The notes below the pieces were generated by a model that was given only the letters and a program-made list of their open reading frames with translations, was not told the DNA's origin and ran no database searches. A stretch of DNA of 64,000 bases from contig NZ_BAAAFQ010000001.1 of NCBI RefSeq assembly GCF_039523615.1, forward strand, positions 372,001 through 436,000. Reading direction: 5' to 3'. Every line of letters begins with the position of its first letter. The first letter of the stretch is position 1. A program made the translations under genes and the position numbers. Shown piece after piece: positions 44,212-52,017 of this stretch. The DNA is from Psychrosphaera haliotis. Its GTDB lineage: Bacteria > Pseudomonadota > Gammaproteobacteria > Enterobacterales > Alteromonadaceae.

Positions 44212-45255
44212 TTGACTGTATTTTCCCAGCCTGAATTTGATAACCATGAGCAAATTGTTTTTGCAAATGATGAAGCGACCGGATTAAGAGCAATAATTGC
44301 CGTTCACAATACAAACTGTGGTCCAGCAGTTGGCGGCTGTCGCTTTTGGAACTATGACAATGACGAAGATGCTCTTGTAGACGTATTAAGGTTATCCAAG
44401 GGAATGACTTACAAAAACGCTTTGGCAGGTTTAAATTTTGGTGGTGGTAAAGCCGTTATTATCGGTGATCCTAAGAAGTTAAAATCAGAAGCCTTATTTA
44501 GAGCTTTTGGTAAAAAACTTAATAACCTAAACGGCACCTATTATTCAGCAGAAGACGTTAATATTACGACCACAGATATCATGCAAGCCTACCAAGAAAC
44601 AGACTTTGTAGTGGGTTTAGAAGGAAAAAGTGGAAACCCTGCCCCCTTTACAGCTTACGGCACATACCTAGGTATAAAAGCTGCGGTTAAACATAAATTC
44701 AACCGTGAAAGTTTAGACGGCCTAACCTTCTCTATACAAGGTTTAGGATCTGTTGGTATGTACCTGTGTAAGAGGCTATTTGAAGAAAATGCCAAACTAA
44801 TCGTTACCGACATTAATCAAGAGTCTGTCGAGAAAGCGATTTCTGAGTTTGGTGCTACCGCCGTTGGCCTAGATGAAATATATGCAGTGGATGCAGATGT
44901 ATATGTCCCTTGTGCTTTAGGTGCTACTATAAACGACGACACCATTCCTCAATTGAAGGTTAAAGTTGTAGCAGGGTGTGCTAATAACCAACTGCAATTG
45001 CCTATTCATGGAACAAAGCTGAAAGATTTAGGGATTTTATATGCTCCAGACTACGCAATTAATGCTGGGGGAATTATAAATATCTTTTTTGAACAAGACA
45101 AAGATGGATACTCTGCAAGCAAAGCTAATAAAAAAGTTGAAGAAATATACGATACCTTGACTGAAATTTTTGTTAGAGCAGATAAAGAGAACAAACCTAC
45201 ACACCAAGTTGCTGATATTCTTGCACAAGAAATAATCAAAAATGGCGGTAAATAG
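44212..45255 (+). CDS. ldh: leucine dehydrogenase (Glu/Leu/Phe/Val dehydrogenase family)
   Basis: About 347 residues. It reversibly deaminates branched-chain amino acids with NAD, linking Leu/Ile/Val breakdown to keto acids. The substrate-domain segment SKGMTYKNALAGLNFGGGKA holds the catalytic lysines. The NAD domain has the SIQGLGSVGMYLCKRLFEEN Rossmann turn. APDYAINAGGIINIFFEQD is typical of leucine dehydrogenases. I favour the TTG at 44212, which has GGAG 6 bases upstream and gives the usual MTVFSQPEF-like start; an in-frame ATG at 44200 has no ribosome site. It is a single gene. Confidence 0.9.
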   Translation: MTVFSQPEFDNHEQIVFANDEATGLRAIIAVHNTNCGPAVGGCRFWNYDNDEDALVDVLRLSKGMTYKNALAGLNFGGGKAVIIGDPKKLKSEALFRAFGKKLNNLNGTYYSAEDVNITTTDIMQAYQETDFVVGLEGKSGNPAPFTAYGTYLGIKAAVKHKFNRESLDGLTFSIQGLGSVGMYLCKRLFEENAKLIVTDINQESVEKAISEFGATAVGLDEIYAVDADVYVPCALGATINDDTIPQLKVKVVAGCANNQLQLPIHGTKLKDLGILYAPDYAINAGGIINIFFEQDKDGYSASKANKKVEEIYDTLTEIFVRADKENKPTHQVADILAQEIIKNGGK

Positions 45256-45278
45256 TTTTTCTAATACCTAGCTAAAAT

Positions 45279-45314
45279 ATAATTAATGGCAGAAATAAGT
45301 CTGTCATTAATTAT
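45279..45314. terminator. long A/T-rich hairpin downstream of leucine dehydrogenase
   Basis: A 15-base arm ATAATTAATGGCAGA pairs with TCTGTCATTAATTAT (one G-T wobble) around AATAAG. It is flanked by T- and A-rich sequence and begins 24 bases after the stop codon. It is probably a terminator or a 3-prime stabilising stem; the plus-strand side is followed by A rather than T, so termination is not certain. The rest of the 45.3-45.5 kb gap shows nothing recognisable. Confidence 0.55.
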
Positions 45315-45522
45315 AAAAAAACAACCCTAAAAACCCTTCCTTACCGCCCATTTTTGTACACTTATCGCATACATATAAAAAAAATAGCCAAAAACGTATA
45401 ATTTTTAACCATTTCGTTCGCTTTACAACTAGCAAAATTTCTTTTTTCGTTGTAGGTTTAATTTGCCTTTGAAACAAAAACAACTAACAAAGGTACAAAA
45501 GAACAACAAAAAGGGAACAAAC

Positions 45523-48093
45523 ATGTATAAATTAAAGCCACTTTCCAAGGTATTGAAATATACTTTGCTATCTAGTTTATCGGTTGGTGCAGCAGTGCCA
45601 ACTCTTGCCTTTGCTGAAGATGACAAAGTTGAAAAAAATATAGAAAAAATTGCTGTTGTTGGTACTCGTGCCGCTCCTCGATCAATTGGTGACTCCCCTG
45701 TTCCTGTAGATGTAATCAGTGCAGAAGAATTCAATAAACAAGGCTCTACAGATATGGTTTCTATGCTGCAAACCACTGTTCCCTCGTTTAACGTTAACGA
45801 ACAACCTATCAACGATGCATCATCATTAGTACGTCCGGCCAACTTGCGAGGCATGGCGGCTGACCACACCCTAGTTTTGGTAAATGGTAAGCGACGACAT
45901 CGTTCAGCAGTAATTACTTTCCTTGGTGGCGGTTTATCAGATGGTGCTCAAGGACCAGATTTATCAGTTATCCCTTCTGTTGCTATCAAGCAAGTAGAAG
46001 TATTACGTGATGGCGCTGCAGCCCAATATGGCTCAGATGCTATCGCTGGTGTTATTAACTTTGTTTTGAACGACGCTTCTGAAGGTGGTCGATTTGAAGT
46101 TAAACACGGTTCTTATTACGAAGGTGACGGTGATACTTTACAAGTCGCTGGTAACATTGGCCTGCCTTTGACTGACAAAGGTTTCGCTAACTTTTCTTTC
46201 GAATTTAAAGAAGCAGATCCAACAAGTCGAAGTGTTCAACGCGATGACGCAGCATCTCTAATCGCAGGTGGTAATAACTTTGTTGGAGTCCCAGCTCAAG
46301 TTTGGGGTAACCCAGAGTTTAAAAATGACGTAAAAGTTTTTGGTAACTTTGGATTAGAGTTATCAAATGATTCTGAAGCATACATGTTTTTGAACTACGC
46401 AGAGCGCGAAGTTGAAGGTGGTTTTTACTTCCGTAACCCTCACAACCGTGGCGGTGTGTATGATGGCGGCACTAACGATGATGACCAACAATTGCTTCTC
46501 GTTGCTGATTTAACAGCTGACATGAGTGGTAATTGTCCAATGGACATCCAAACTGGTAGCAATGTATTAAACAATCCTCGTTACGTTGATGAAGTAGCAA
46601 ATAACCCTGATTGTTTTGCTTTCAATGAAATGTTCCCTGGTGGTTTCACTCCTAAATTCGGTGGAAAGATCGTCGACTCATCAATTGCTGTGGGCACAAA
46701 GGGTGAGAGTAATGCGTTTATTGACGAGCTAATGTATGACATAAGCTTCTACGCTGGCTCTAATGAAGTTGACTTCATGATTAGCAATACAATCAACCCA
46801 AGCTTAGGGCCTGATACTCCTACATCATTTAAGCCGGGTAAATACATTCAGTCTGAGCAATCATTAAATATCGATTTCTCTAAGTACATCGACAACTTTA
46901 ATGATGGTGCACTTAACGTAGCAGGTGGCTTTGAGTTCCGTCACGAGTCTTATGAAAGCATTGCTGGCGATTATAAGTCTTGGGAAATTGGGCCTCTAGC
47001 CGCACAAGGCTTTGGTATTGGTTCAAACGGCTTCCCGGGTTTATCAGCTAAGAGTGCTGGCAAAAATGACCGAGATAGTTTCGCTACCTACATAGACGTT
47101 GAATATAACGTTACTGATGACTTTATGTTATCGGGTGCATTACGATTTGAAGATTTCTCAGACTTCGGCAGCACTACAAAGGGTAAATTAGCAGGTCGTT
47201 ACCAACTTAATGACGAGTTTGCGATACGTGGTGCCTTTAGTACAGGCTTTAAAGCACCTACGATTGGACAATCAACTGTTCGAAATGTAACAACAGCTTT
47301 TGGTACTGACGGTGCACTTATTGACAGAGCAACATTGCCACCAACAGACCCGATTTCAGTTCTTAAAGGCGGTACTGCTTTGACACCAGAAGAGTCTGAA
47401 GCAATTAGTTTTGGTGTTGTTGCTGAATTAGATAATGGTCTATTTGTAACTGCCGATTATTTCAATATCGATGTGAGTGACAGAATAGCGACTGTTTCTG
47501 GTATTAAATTAACGTCAGACGATATTGATTTGCTTCTAGCACAAGGTGTACAAGATGCATCTAGCTTCTCTGAAGTAAGTTACTTCACAAACGACTTTGA
47601 TACATCTACAGAAGGACTGGATGTTGTAGCAAACTACAGCGCCGACTTTATGGATGGCGAGAACAAGTATGCGTTAGCGTATAACTGGACAAAAACTGAA
47701 GTTACACAGCATTCAGAAAACATTTCGACAGAACGTGTTCGCATGATAGAAGAAAACCTTCCTGAGCACCGCTGGAGCTTTACAACTACTCATTCAAATG
47801 AGGGTTGGAGAGCAATGGTTCGTGTTAACTACTTTGCTGGTATTTACGAGGATCACTTAGATTCTGCATTACCAATTGAAGATATCAGTGCAGAGTTCAC
47901 TATAGATGCTGAAGTTGCCTATGATGTAACTGAAAGTTTTGAAGTGATTCTAGGTGCTAAGAACTTACTAGATGAAACTCCAGACGAAAATACAATGTGG
48001 GATACTGAAGTTGCAGGTGCTCAATACCCTGTAACATCTCCTATTGGTATTAACGGTGGGTTCTACTACTTAAAAGGTGTTTATAAGTTCTAA
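45523..48093 (+). CDS. TonB-dependent receptor
   Basis: An 856-residue outer-membrane receptor from the ATG at 45523, preceded by AAAGGGA; 20 extra codons could be read upstream but would bury the signal peptide. The signal (LLSSLSVGAAVPTLAFA) is followed by a TonB-box region (IEKIAVVGTRAAPRSIGDSP). The plug has LRGMAADHTLVLVNGKRRHR and IKQVEVLRDGAAAQYGSDAI. The barrel includes GAFSTGFKAPTIGQSTVRN and ends in GGFYYLKGVYKF with a terminal Phe. It is of a different receptor subtype from the one at 31.6 kb. The ligand is unknown and no partner genes are adjacent. Confidence 0.93.
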   Translation: MYKLKPLSKVLKYTLLSSLSVGAAVPTLAFAEDDKVEKNIEKIAVVGTRAAPRSIGDSPVPVDVISAEEFNKQGSTDMVSMLQTTVPSFNVNEQPINDASSLVRPANLRGMAADHTLVLVNGKRRHRSAVITFLGGGLSDGAQGPDLSVIPSVAIKQVEVLRDGAAAQYGSDAIAGVINFVLNDASEGGRFEVKHGSYYEGDGDTLQVAGNIGLPLTDKGFANFSFEFKEADPTSRSVQRDDAASLIAGGNNFVGVPAQVWGNPEFKNDVKVFGNFGLELSNDSEAYMFLNYAEREVEGGFYFRNPHNRGGVYDGGTNDDDQQLLLVADLTADMSGNCPMDIQTGSNVLNNPRYVDEVANNPDCFAFNEMFPGGFTPKFGGKIVDSSIAVGTKGESNAFIDELMYDISFYAGSNEVDFMISNTINPSLGPDTPTSFKPGKYIQSEQSLNIDFSKYIDNFNDGALNVAGGFEFRHESYESIAGDYKSWEIGPLAAQGFGIGSNGFPGLSAKSAGKNDRDSFATYIDVEYNVTDDFMLSGALRFEDFSDFGSTTKGKLAGRYQLNDEFAIRGAFSTGFKAPTIGQSTVRNVTTAFGTDGALIDRATLPPTDPISVLKGGTALTPEESEAISFGVVAELDNGLFVTADYFNIDVSDRIATVSGIKLTSDDIDLLLAQGVQDASSFSEVSYFTNDFDTSTEGLDVVANYSADFMDGENKYALAYNWTKTEVTQHSENISTERVRMIEENLPEHRWSFTTTHSNEGWRAMVRVNYFAGIYEDHLDSALPIEDISAEFTIDAEVAYDVTESFEVILGAKNLLDETPDENTMWDTEVAGAQYPVTSPIGINGGFYYLKGVYKF

Positions 48094-48135
48094 TTAGAAT
48101 TAATAAACATAAATACTTTTAGTCTATTAAATTAT

Positions 48136-48160
48136 AAAAGCCCCGATTGGGGCTTTTTTT
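48136..48160 (+). terminator. rho-independent terminator of the second TonB-dependent receptor
   Basis: AAAAGCCCC, GATT, GGGGC and T8 give a strong hairpin with a T-run, 42 bases after the stop. Confidence 0.92.
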
Positions 48161-48251
48161 TATGGCAATTACGTCGCCTATTACTAACTACACATCAATC
48201 ATAATTTGAAAGCATTTATTCAATCATTATAGTCTTAAAGATTGTAGACAT

Positions 48252-48282
48252 AAAAAAAGCAGCCATATGGCTGCTTTTTTTT
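48252..48282 (-). terminator. terminator at the end of the sdhCDAB-sucABCD cluster
   Basis: A7 GCAGCC, ATAT, GGCTGC T8 is a symmetric hairpin with a T-run on both strands. It lies 40 bases beyond the sucD stop. Confidence 0.9.
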
Positions 48283-48321
48283 GTTGGTTCAATATACGTT
48301 AGCTAATGCTACGTTAATTGA

Positions 48322-49194
48322 CTACCAACCTGTTTTTTCTTTTAATGCTTTACCAATTTCAGCTAGTGAACGTACAGTTTTTACGCCCGCAGCTTCAAGA
48401 GCAGCAAATTTGTCATCAGCAGTACCTTTACCACCAGAGATAATCGCACCGGCATGACCCATACGCTTACCTTCTGGAGCAGTAACACCAGCAATATAAG
48501 AAACAACTGGCTTAGTTACATTTTCTTTAATGTATGCTGCCGCTTCTTCTTCTGCTGTACCACCAATTTCACCGATCATAACAATCGCTTCAGTTTTAGG
48601 GTCTTTTTCGAACAACTCTAAAACGTCAATGAAGTTAGTACCAGGAATTGGATCACCACCAATACCAACACAAGTAGACTGACCAAAACCAGCATCAGTA
48701 GTTTGCTTAACCGCTTCGTACGTAAGAGTACCAGAGCGAGAAACAATACCTACACGGCCAGGCTTATGGATGTGACCAGGCATGATACCAATTTTACACT
48801 CTCCAGGAGTGATTACACCTGGGCAGTTAGGGCCGATTAGACGAACACCTAATGTGTCACACACTACTTTTGCATCAAGCATATCTTGAGTTGGGATACC
48901 TTCTGTAATACAAACGATTAGTTTGATTCCAGAGTTAGCCGCTTCTAATATAGAGTCTTTACAGAAAGGAGCTGGTACGTAGATTACAGATGCATCAGCA
49001 CCTGTTTCAGCAACAGCTTCAGCAACTGTGTTGAATACAGGAAGGTCTAAATGAGTTTGACCACCTTTACCTGGAGTAACACCACCAACCATGTTAGTGC
49101 CGTATGCAATAGCTTGCTCAGAGTGGAATGTACCTTGAGCACCAGTGAAACCTTGACAGATTACTTTAGTATCTTTATTAATTAAAACGCTCAT
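48322..49194 (-). CDS. sucD: succinyl-CoA synthetase alpha subunit
   Basis: A 290-residue subunit carrying the CoA-binding N-terminal domain (KVICQGFTGAQGTFHSEQAI) and the phosphohistidine in KRMGHAGAIISGGKGTADDK. IGPNCPGVITPGECKIGIMP and GRVGIVSRSGTLTYEAV are family signatures. With SucC it converts succinyl-CoA to succinate while forming ATP or GTP. The ATG overlaps the last base of sucC, ensuring 1:1 synthesis. Confidence 0.97.
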   Translation of the reverse strand: MSVLINKDTKVICQGFTGAQGTFHSEQAIAYGTNMVGGVTPGKGGQTHLDLPVFNTVAEAVAETGADASVIYVPAPFCKDSILEAANSGIKLIVCITEGIPTQDMLDAKVVCDTLGVRLIGPNCPGVITPGECKIGIMPGHIHKPGRVGIVSRSGTLTYEAVKQTTDAGFGQSTCVGIGGDPIPGTNFIDVLELFEKDPKTEAIVMIGEIGGTAEEEAAAYIKENVTKPVVSYIAGVTAPEGKRMGHAGAIISGGKGTADDKFAALEAAGVKTVRSLAEIGKALKEKTGW

Positions 49195-50360
49195 TATTTA
49201 CCCTCTGCAGCTTTAACTACTAGTTCAGCAGCGCTCTGTAAGCTTTCTGCTGCGATGATGTCTACGTCAGAATTCGCTAATACTTCACGACCTTTTTCAG
49301 CGTTAGTACCTTCAAGACGAACAACAACTGGCACGTTAACGCCAACTTCTTTAACCGCACCAATAATACCTTCAGCGATCATGTCACAACGAACAATACC
49401 ACCAAAGATGTTTACTAGAACTGCTTTAACATTGTCATCAGATAAAATGATCTTAAATGCTTCAGCAACACGCTCTTTAGTCGCGCCGCCGCCTACATCT
49501 AGGAAGTTTGCTGGGCTGCCACCGTTAAGGTTAACGATATCCATTGTACCCATTGCAAGACCCGCACCGTTAACCATACAGCCAACGTTTCCGTCTAGAG
49601 CTACGTAGTTAAGTTCCCATTTTGCAGCATCAGCTTCACGCGCGTCTTCTTGCGAAGGATCGTGCATTTCTTTGATGTCTGGGTGACGGTAAACAGCATT
49701 GCTATCGATAGCTACTTTAGCGTCTAGACAATGTAAGTCACCAGCTGGTGTGATAACTAAAGGGTTAACTTCAATTAATTCAATGTCTTTTTCTTTGAAA
49801 AGCTTAGCTAGACCCATGAAGATCTTAACAAACTGACCTATTTGCTTACCAGAAAGGCCTAATTTAAATGCTAAGTCACGACCTTGATAAGGTTGTGCAC
49901 CTACTAATGGATCGATTGTCGCTTTAAGAATCTTTTCTGGAGTTTCTTCAGCAACTTTCTCAATCTCAACACCACCTTCTGTAGACGCCATGAATACGAT
50001 ACGACGGCTAGAACGGTCTACAACAGCACCAAGATATAACTCTTGGTCAATGTCAGTACATGTTTCAACTAAGATACGGGTAACTGGTTGGCCAGCAGCG
50101 TCTGTTTGATAAGTAACTAGACGTTCGCCTAACCACTTTTCAGCAAATGCTTTAATTTCGTCTTTAGTTTTTACTAGTTTAACGCCACCCGCTTTACCAC
50201 GGCCACCGGCGTGTACTTGCGCTTTAACTACAAATTCTGTTCCGCCGATTTGGTCAGCTGCTGCTGCCGCTTCCGCTGGAGTCTCGGCTGCGATGCCTTT
50301 AGATACAGGAAGCCCGTATTGAGCAAACAATTGTTTGCCCTGATATTCATGCAAATTCAT
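49194..50360 (-). CDS. sucC: succinyl-CoA synthetase beta subunit
   Basis: A 388-residue ATP-grasp subunit, exactly the E. coli length. It begins MNLHEYQGKQLFAQYGLPVS. Nucleotide-binding KAQVHAGGRGKAGGVKLVKT and the C-terminal VNIFGGIVRCDMIAEGIIGA (power helix and succinate site) are visible. It binds nucleotide and succinate. It is separated from sucB by 145 bases, so it may have an additional promoter or mRNA processing site. It is the seventh gene in the TCA cluster. Confidence 0.97.
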   Translation of the reverse strand: MNLHEYQGKQLFAQYGLPVSKGIAAETPAEAAAAADQIGGTEFVVKAQVHAGGRGKAGGVKLVKTKDEIKAFAEKWLGERLVTYQTDAAGQPVTRILVETCTDIDQELYLGAVVDRSSRRIVFMASTEGGVEIEKVAEETPEKILKATIDPLVGAQPYQGRDLAFKLGLSGKQIGQFVKIFMGLAKLFKEKDIELIEVNPLVITPAGDLHCLDAKVAIDSNAVYRHPDIKEMHDPSQEDAREADAAKWELNYVALDGNVGCMVNGAGLAMGTMDIVNLNGGSPANFLDVGGGATKERVAEAFKIILSDDNVKAVLVNIFGGIVRCDMIAEGIIGAVKEVGVNVPVVVRLEGTNAEKGREVLANSDVDIIAAESLQSAAELVVKAAEGK

Positions 50361-50505
50361 GATGTTCTATCCATCTCTGTTATAAGTAAAAGGCTACACT
50401 ACTTATGCAGCCATAATTAACAAGCGGGGCTATTATAGTTAACCCCTCAATTAGTGCAATAAAAGCTAGGTTAAATTACCGATTATTGCGTTAATTTTCG
50501 CGTAA

Positions 50506-52002
50506 TTAGATATCTAGTAGTAATCGAGCAGGATCTTCTAGTAACTCTTTAACTGTTACTAAGAAACCAACTGACTCTTTACCGTCTACTAAACGGTGAT
50601 CGTAAGATAGAGCTAAGTACATCATTGGTAAAATTTCAACTTTACCGTTTACCGCCATAGGACGATCTTGGATTTTATGCATACCCAAAATAGCTGTTTG
50701 CGGTAAGTTAATGATTGGTGTTGATAACAGTGACCCAAATACGCCACCGTTTGTGATTGTAAAGTTACCACCTTGCATTTCTTCAACTGTTAGCTTTCCG
50801 TCACGGCCTTTTAGGGCTAATGCACGAATGCCATTTTCAATTTCAGCAAAGTTCATTTTATCGCAATCACGTAAAACTGGAGTAACAAGACCACGTGGAG
50901 TTGATACCGCAATACTAACGTCAAAGTAGTTGTGGTAAACAATATCATCACCGTCAATAGAAGCATTAACTGCAGGGAATCGTTTAAGTGCTTCAACTAC
51001 TGCCTTAACATAGAAAGACATAAAGCCTAGACGAGCACCATGGCGCTCTTCAAATACGTCTTTATATTGTTTACGAAGGTCCATGATTGGTTTCATGTTG
51101 ATTTCGTTAAACGTTGTTAACATCGCTGTTGAGTTTTTAGCTTCTAACAGGCGATTTGCAATTGTTTTACGTAAACGAGTCATTGGAACACGTTTTTGCG
51201 TTCTGTCGCCTGTTGGTGCTTGAACAGCGGCTTGTGGTGCTGGTGCAGATTTCGCTGGTTTGCTTGCGTTACTTGCAAACGTTTCAACGTCTTCTTTAGT
51301 AATTTTACCGTTTTTACCAGACCCTTTAATTTTGCTTGCGTCTAAGCCTTTCTCAGAAACTAAACGACGGACAGAAGGAGACATTACTTCATCTCCAGAT
51401 TCTGCTTCGCTATCGCTTTCTGAGCTAGTTGATGCTGCTGGTGCGGCTCCGCCTGCTGTGATTTCTGCGATATCTTGTTCGCCAAGAACCGTATCGCCTT
51501 CACCATTAGTTATCTTGCTGATAACGCCGGCTTCTGGTGCTACAACTTCTAAAACCACTTTATCAGTTTCGATATCAACTAAGTTTTGATCGCGTTCAAC
51601 GGTGTCACCTTCTTGAACATGCCAAGTAGCAATTGTCGCATCTGCAACAGACTCAGGAAGAACTGGAACTTTAATCTTTACAACTGTCGTTTCTTTAGTT
51701 TCTTTAGTTGCTTCAGCTTTTGAGCTGTCTTTTTTAGGTGCTTCACTTGATGCTGGCGCAGTATCTGCTGCTCCAACTTTTGCAATAACTTGCTCACCTA
51801 AAACGGTAGCACCCTCTTCTTCTAATATTTCAGTAATAACACCGTCGTCTGGTGCAACTACTTCTAACACAACTTTGTCTGTTTCAATGTCAACTAAGTT
51901 CTGGTCACGAGATACTTTATCTCCAACCTTTACGTGCCAAGTAGCCACTGATGCGTCTGCAACTGATTCAGGTAATACTGGAACTTTAATTTCAGTAGTC
52001 AT
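50506..52002 (-). CDS. sucB: 2-oxoglutarate dehydrogenase E2 with two lipoyl domains
   Basis: A 498-residue dihydrolipoyl succinyltransferase. Two tandem lipoyl domains are seen, each with the motif DQNLVDIETDKVVLEVVAP; the lipoylated lysines are Lys43 and Lys148. An acidic, Ser/Ala/Glu-rich linker follows each. The E1/E3-binding domain (SPSVRRLVSEKGLDASKIKG) lies near residues 207-245. The catalytic domain ends in YLALSYDHRLVDGKESVGFL, holding the catalytic His. The E. coli protein (405 residues) has only one lipoyl domain. It lies 15 bases after sucA. No lpd (E3) gene is in the window. Confidence 0.96.
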   Translation of the reverse strand: MTTEIKVPVLPESVADASVATWHVKVGDKVSRDQNLVDIETDKVVLEVVAPDDGVITEILEEEGATVLGEQVIAKVGAADTAPASSEAPKKDSSKAEATKETKETTVVKIKVPVLPESVADATIATWHVQEGDTVERDQNLVDIETDKVVLEVVAPEAGVISKITNGEGDTVLGEQDIAEITAGGAAPAASTSSESDSEAESGDEVMSPSVRRLVSEKGLDASKIKGSGKNGKITKEDVETFASNASKPAKSAPAPQAAVQAPTGDRTQKRVPMTRLRKTIANRLLEAKNSTAMLTTFNEINMKPIMDLRKQYKDVFEERHGARLGFMSFYVKAVVEALKRFPAVNASIDGDDIVYHNYFDVSIAVSTPRGLVTPVLRDCDKMNFAEIENGIRALALKGRDGKLTVEEMQGGNFTITNGGVFGSLLSTPIINLPQTAILGMHKIQDRPMAVNGKVEILPMMYLALSYDHRLVDGKESVGFLVTVKELLEDPARLLLDI

Positions 52003-52017
52003 GGTTAATCCTTGAGA

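Noticed and set aside
45429..45869. 146-codon minus-strand frame at the start of the second TonB receptor
   Set aside because: It overlaps the signal peptide and plug of a well-supported receptor on the other strand and has no motif of its own.
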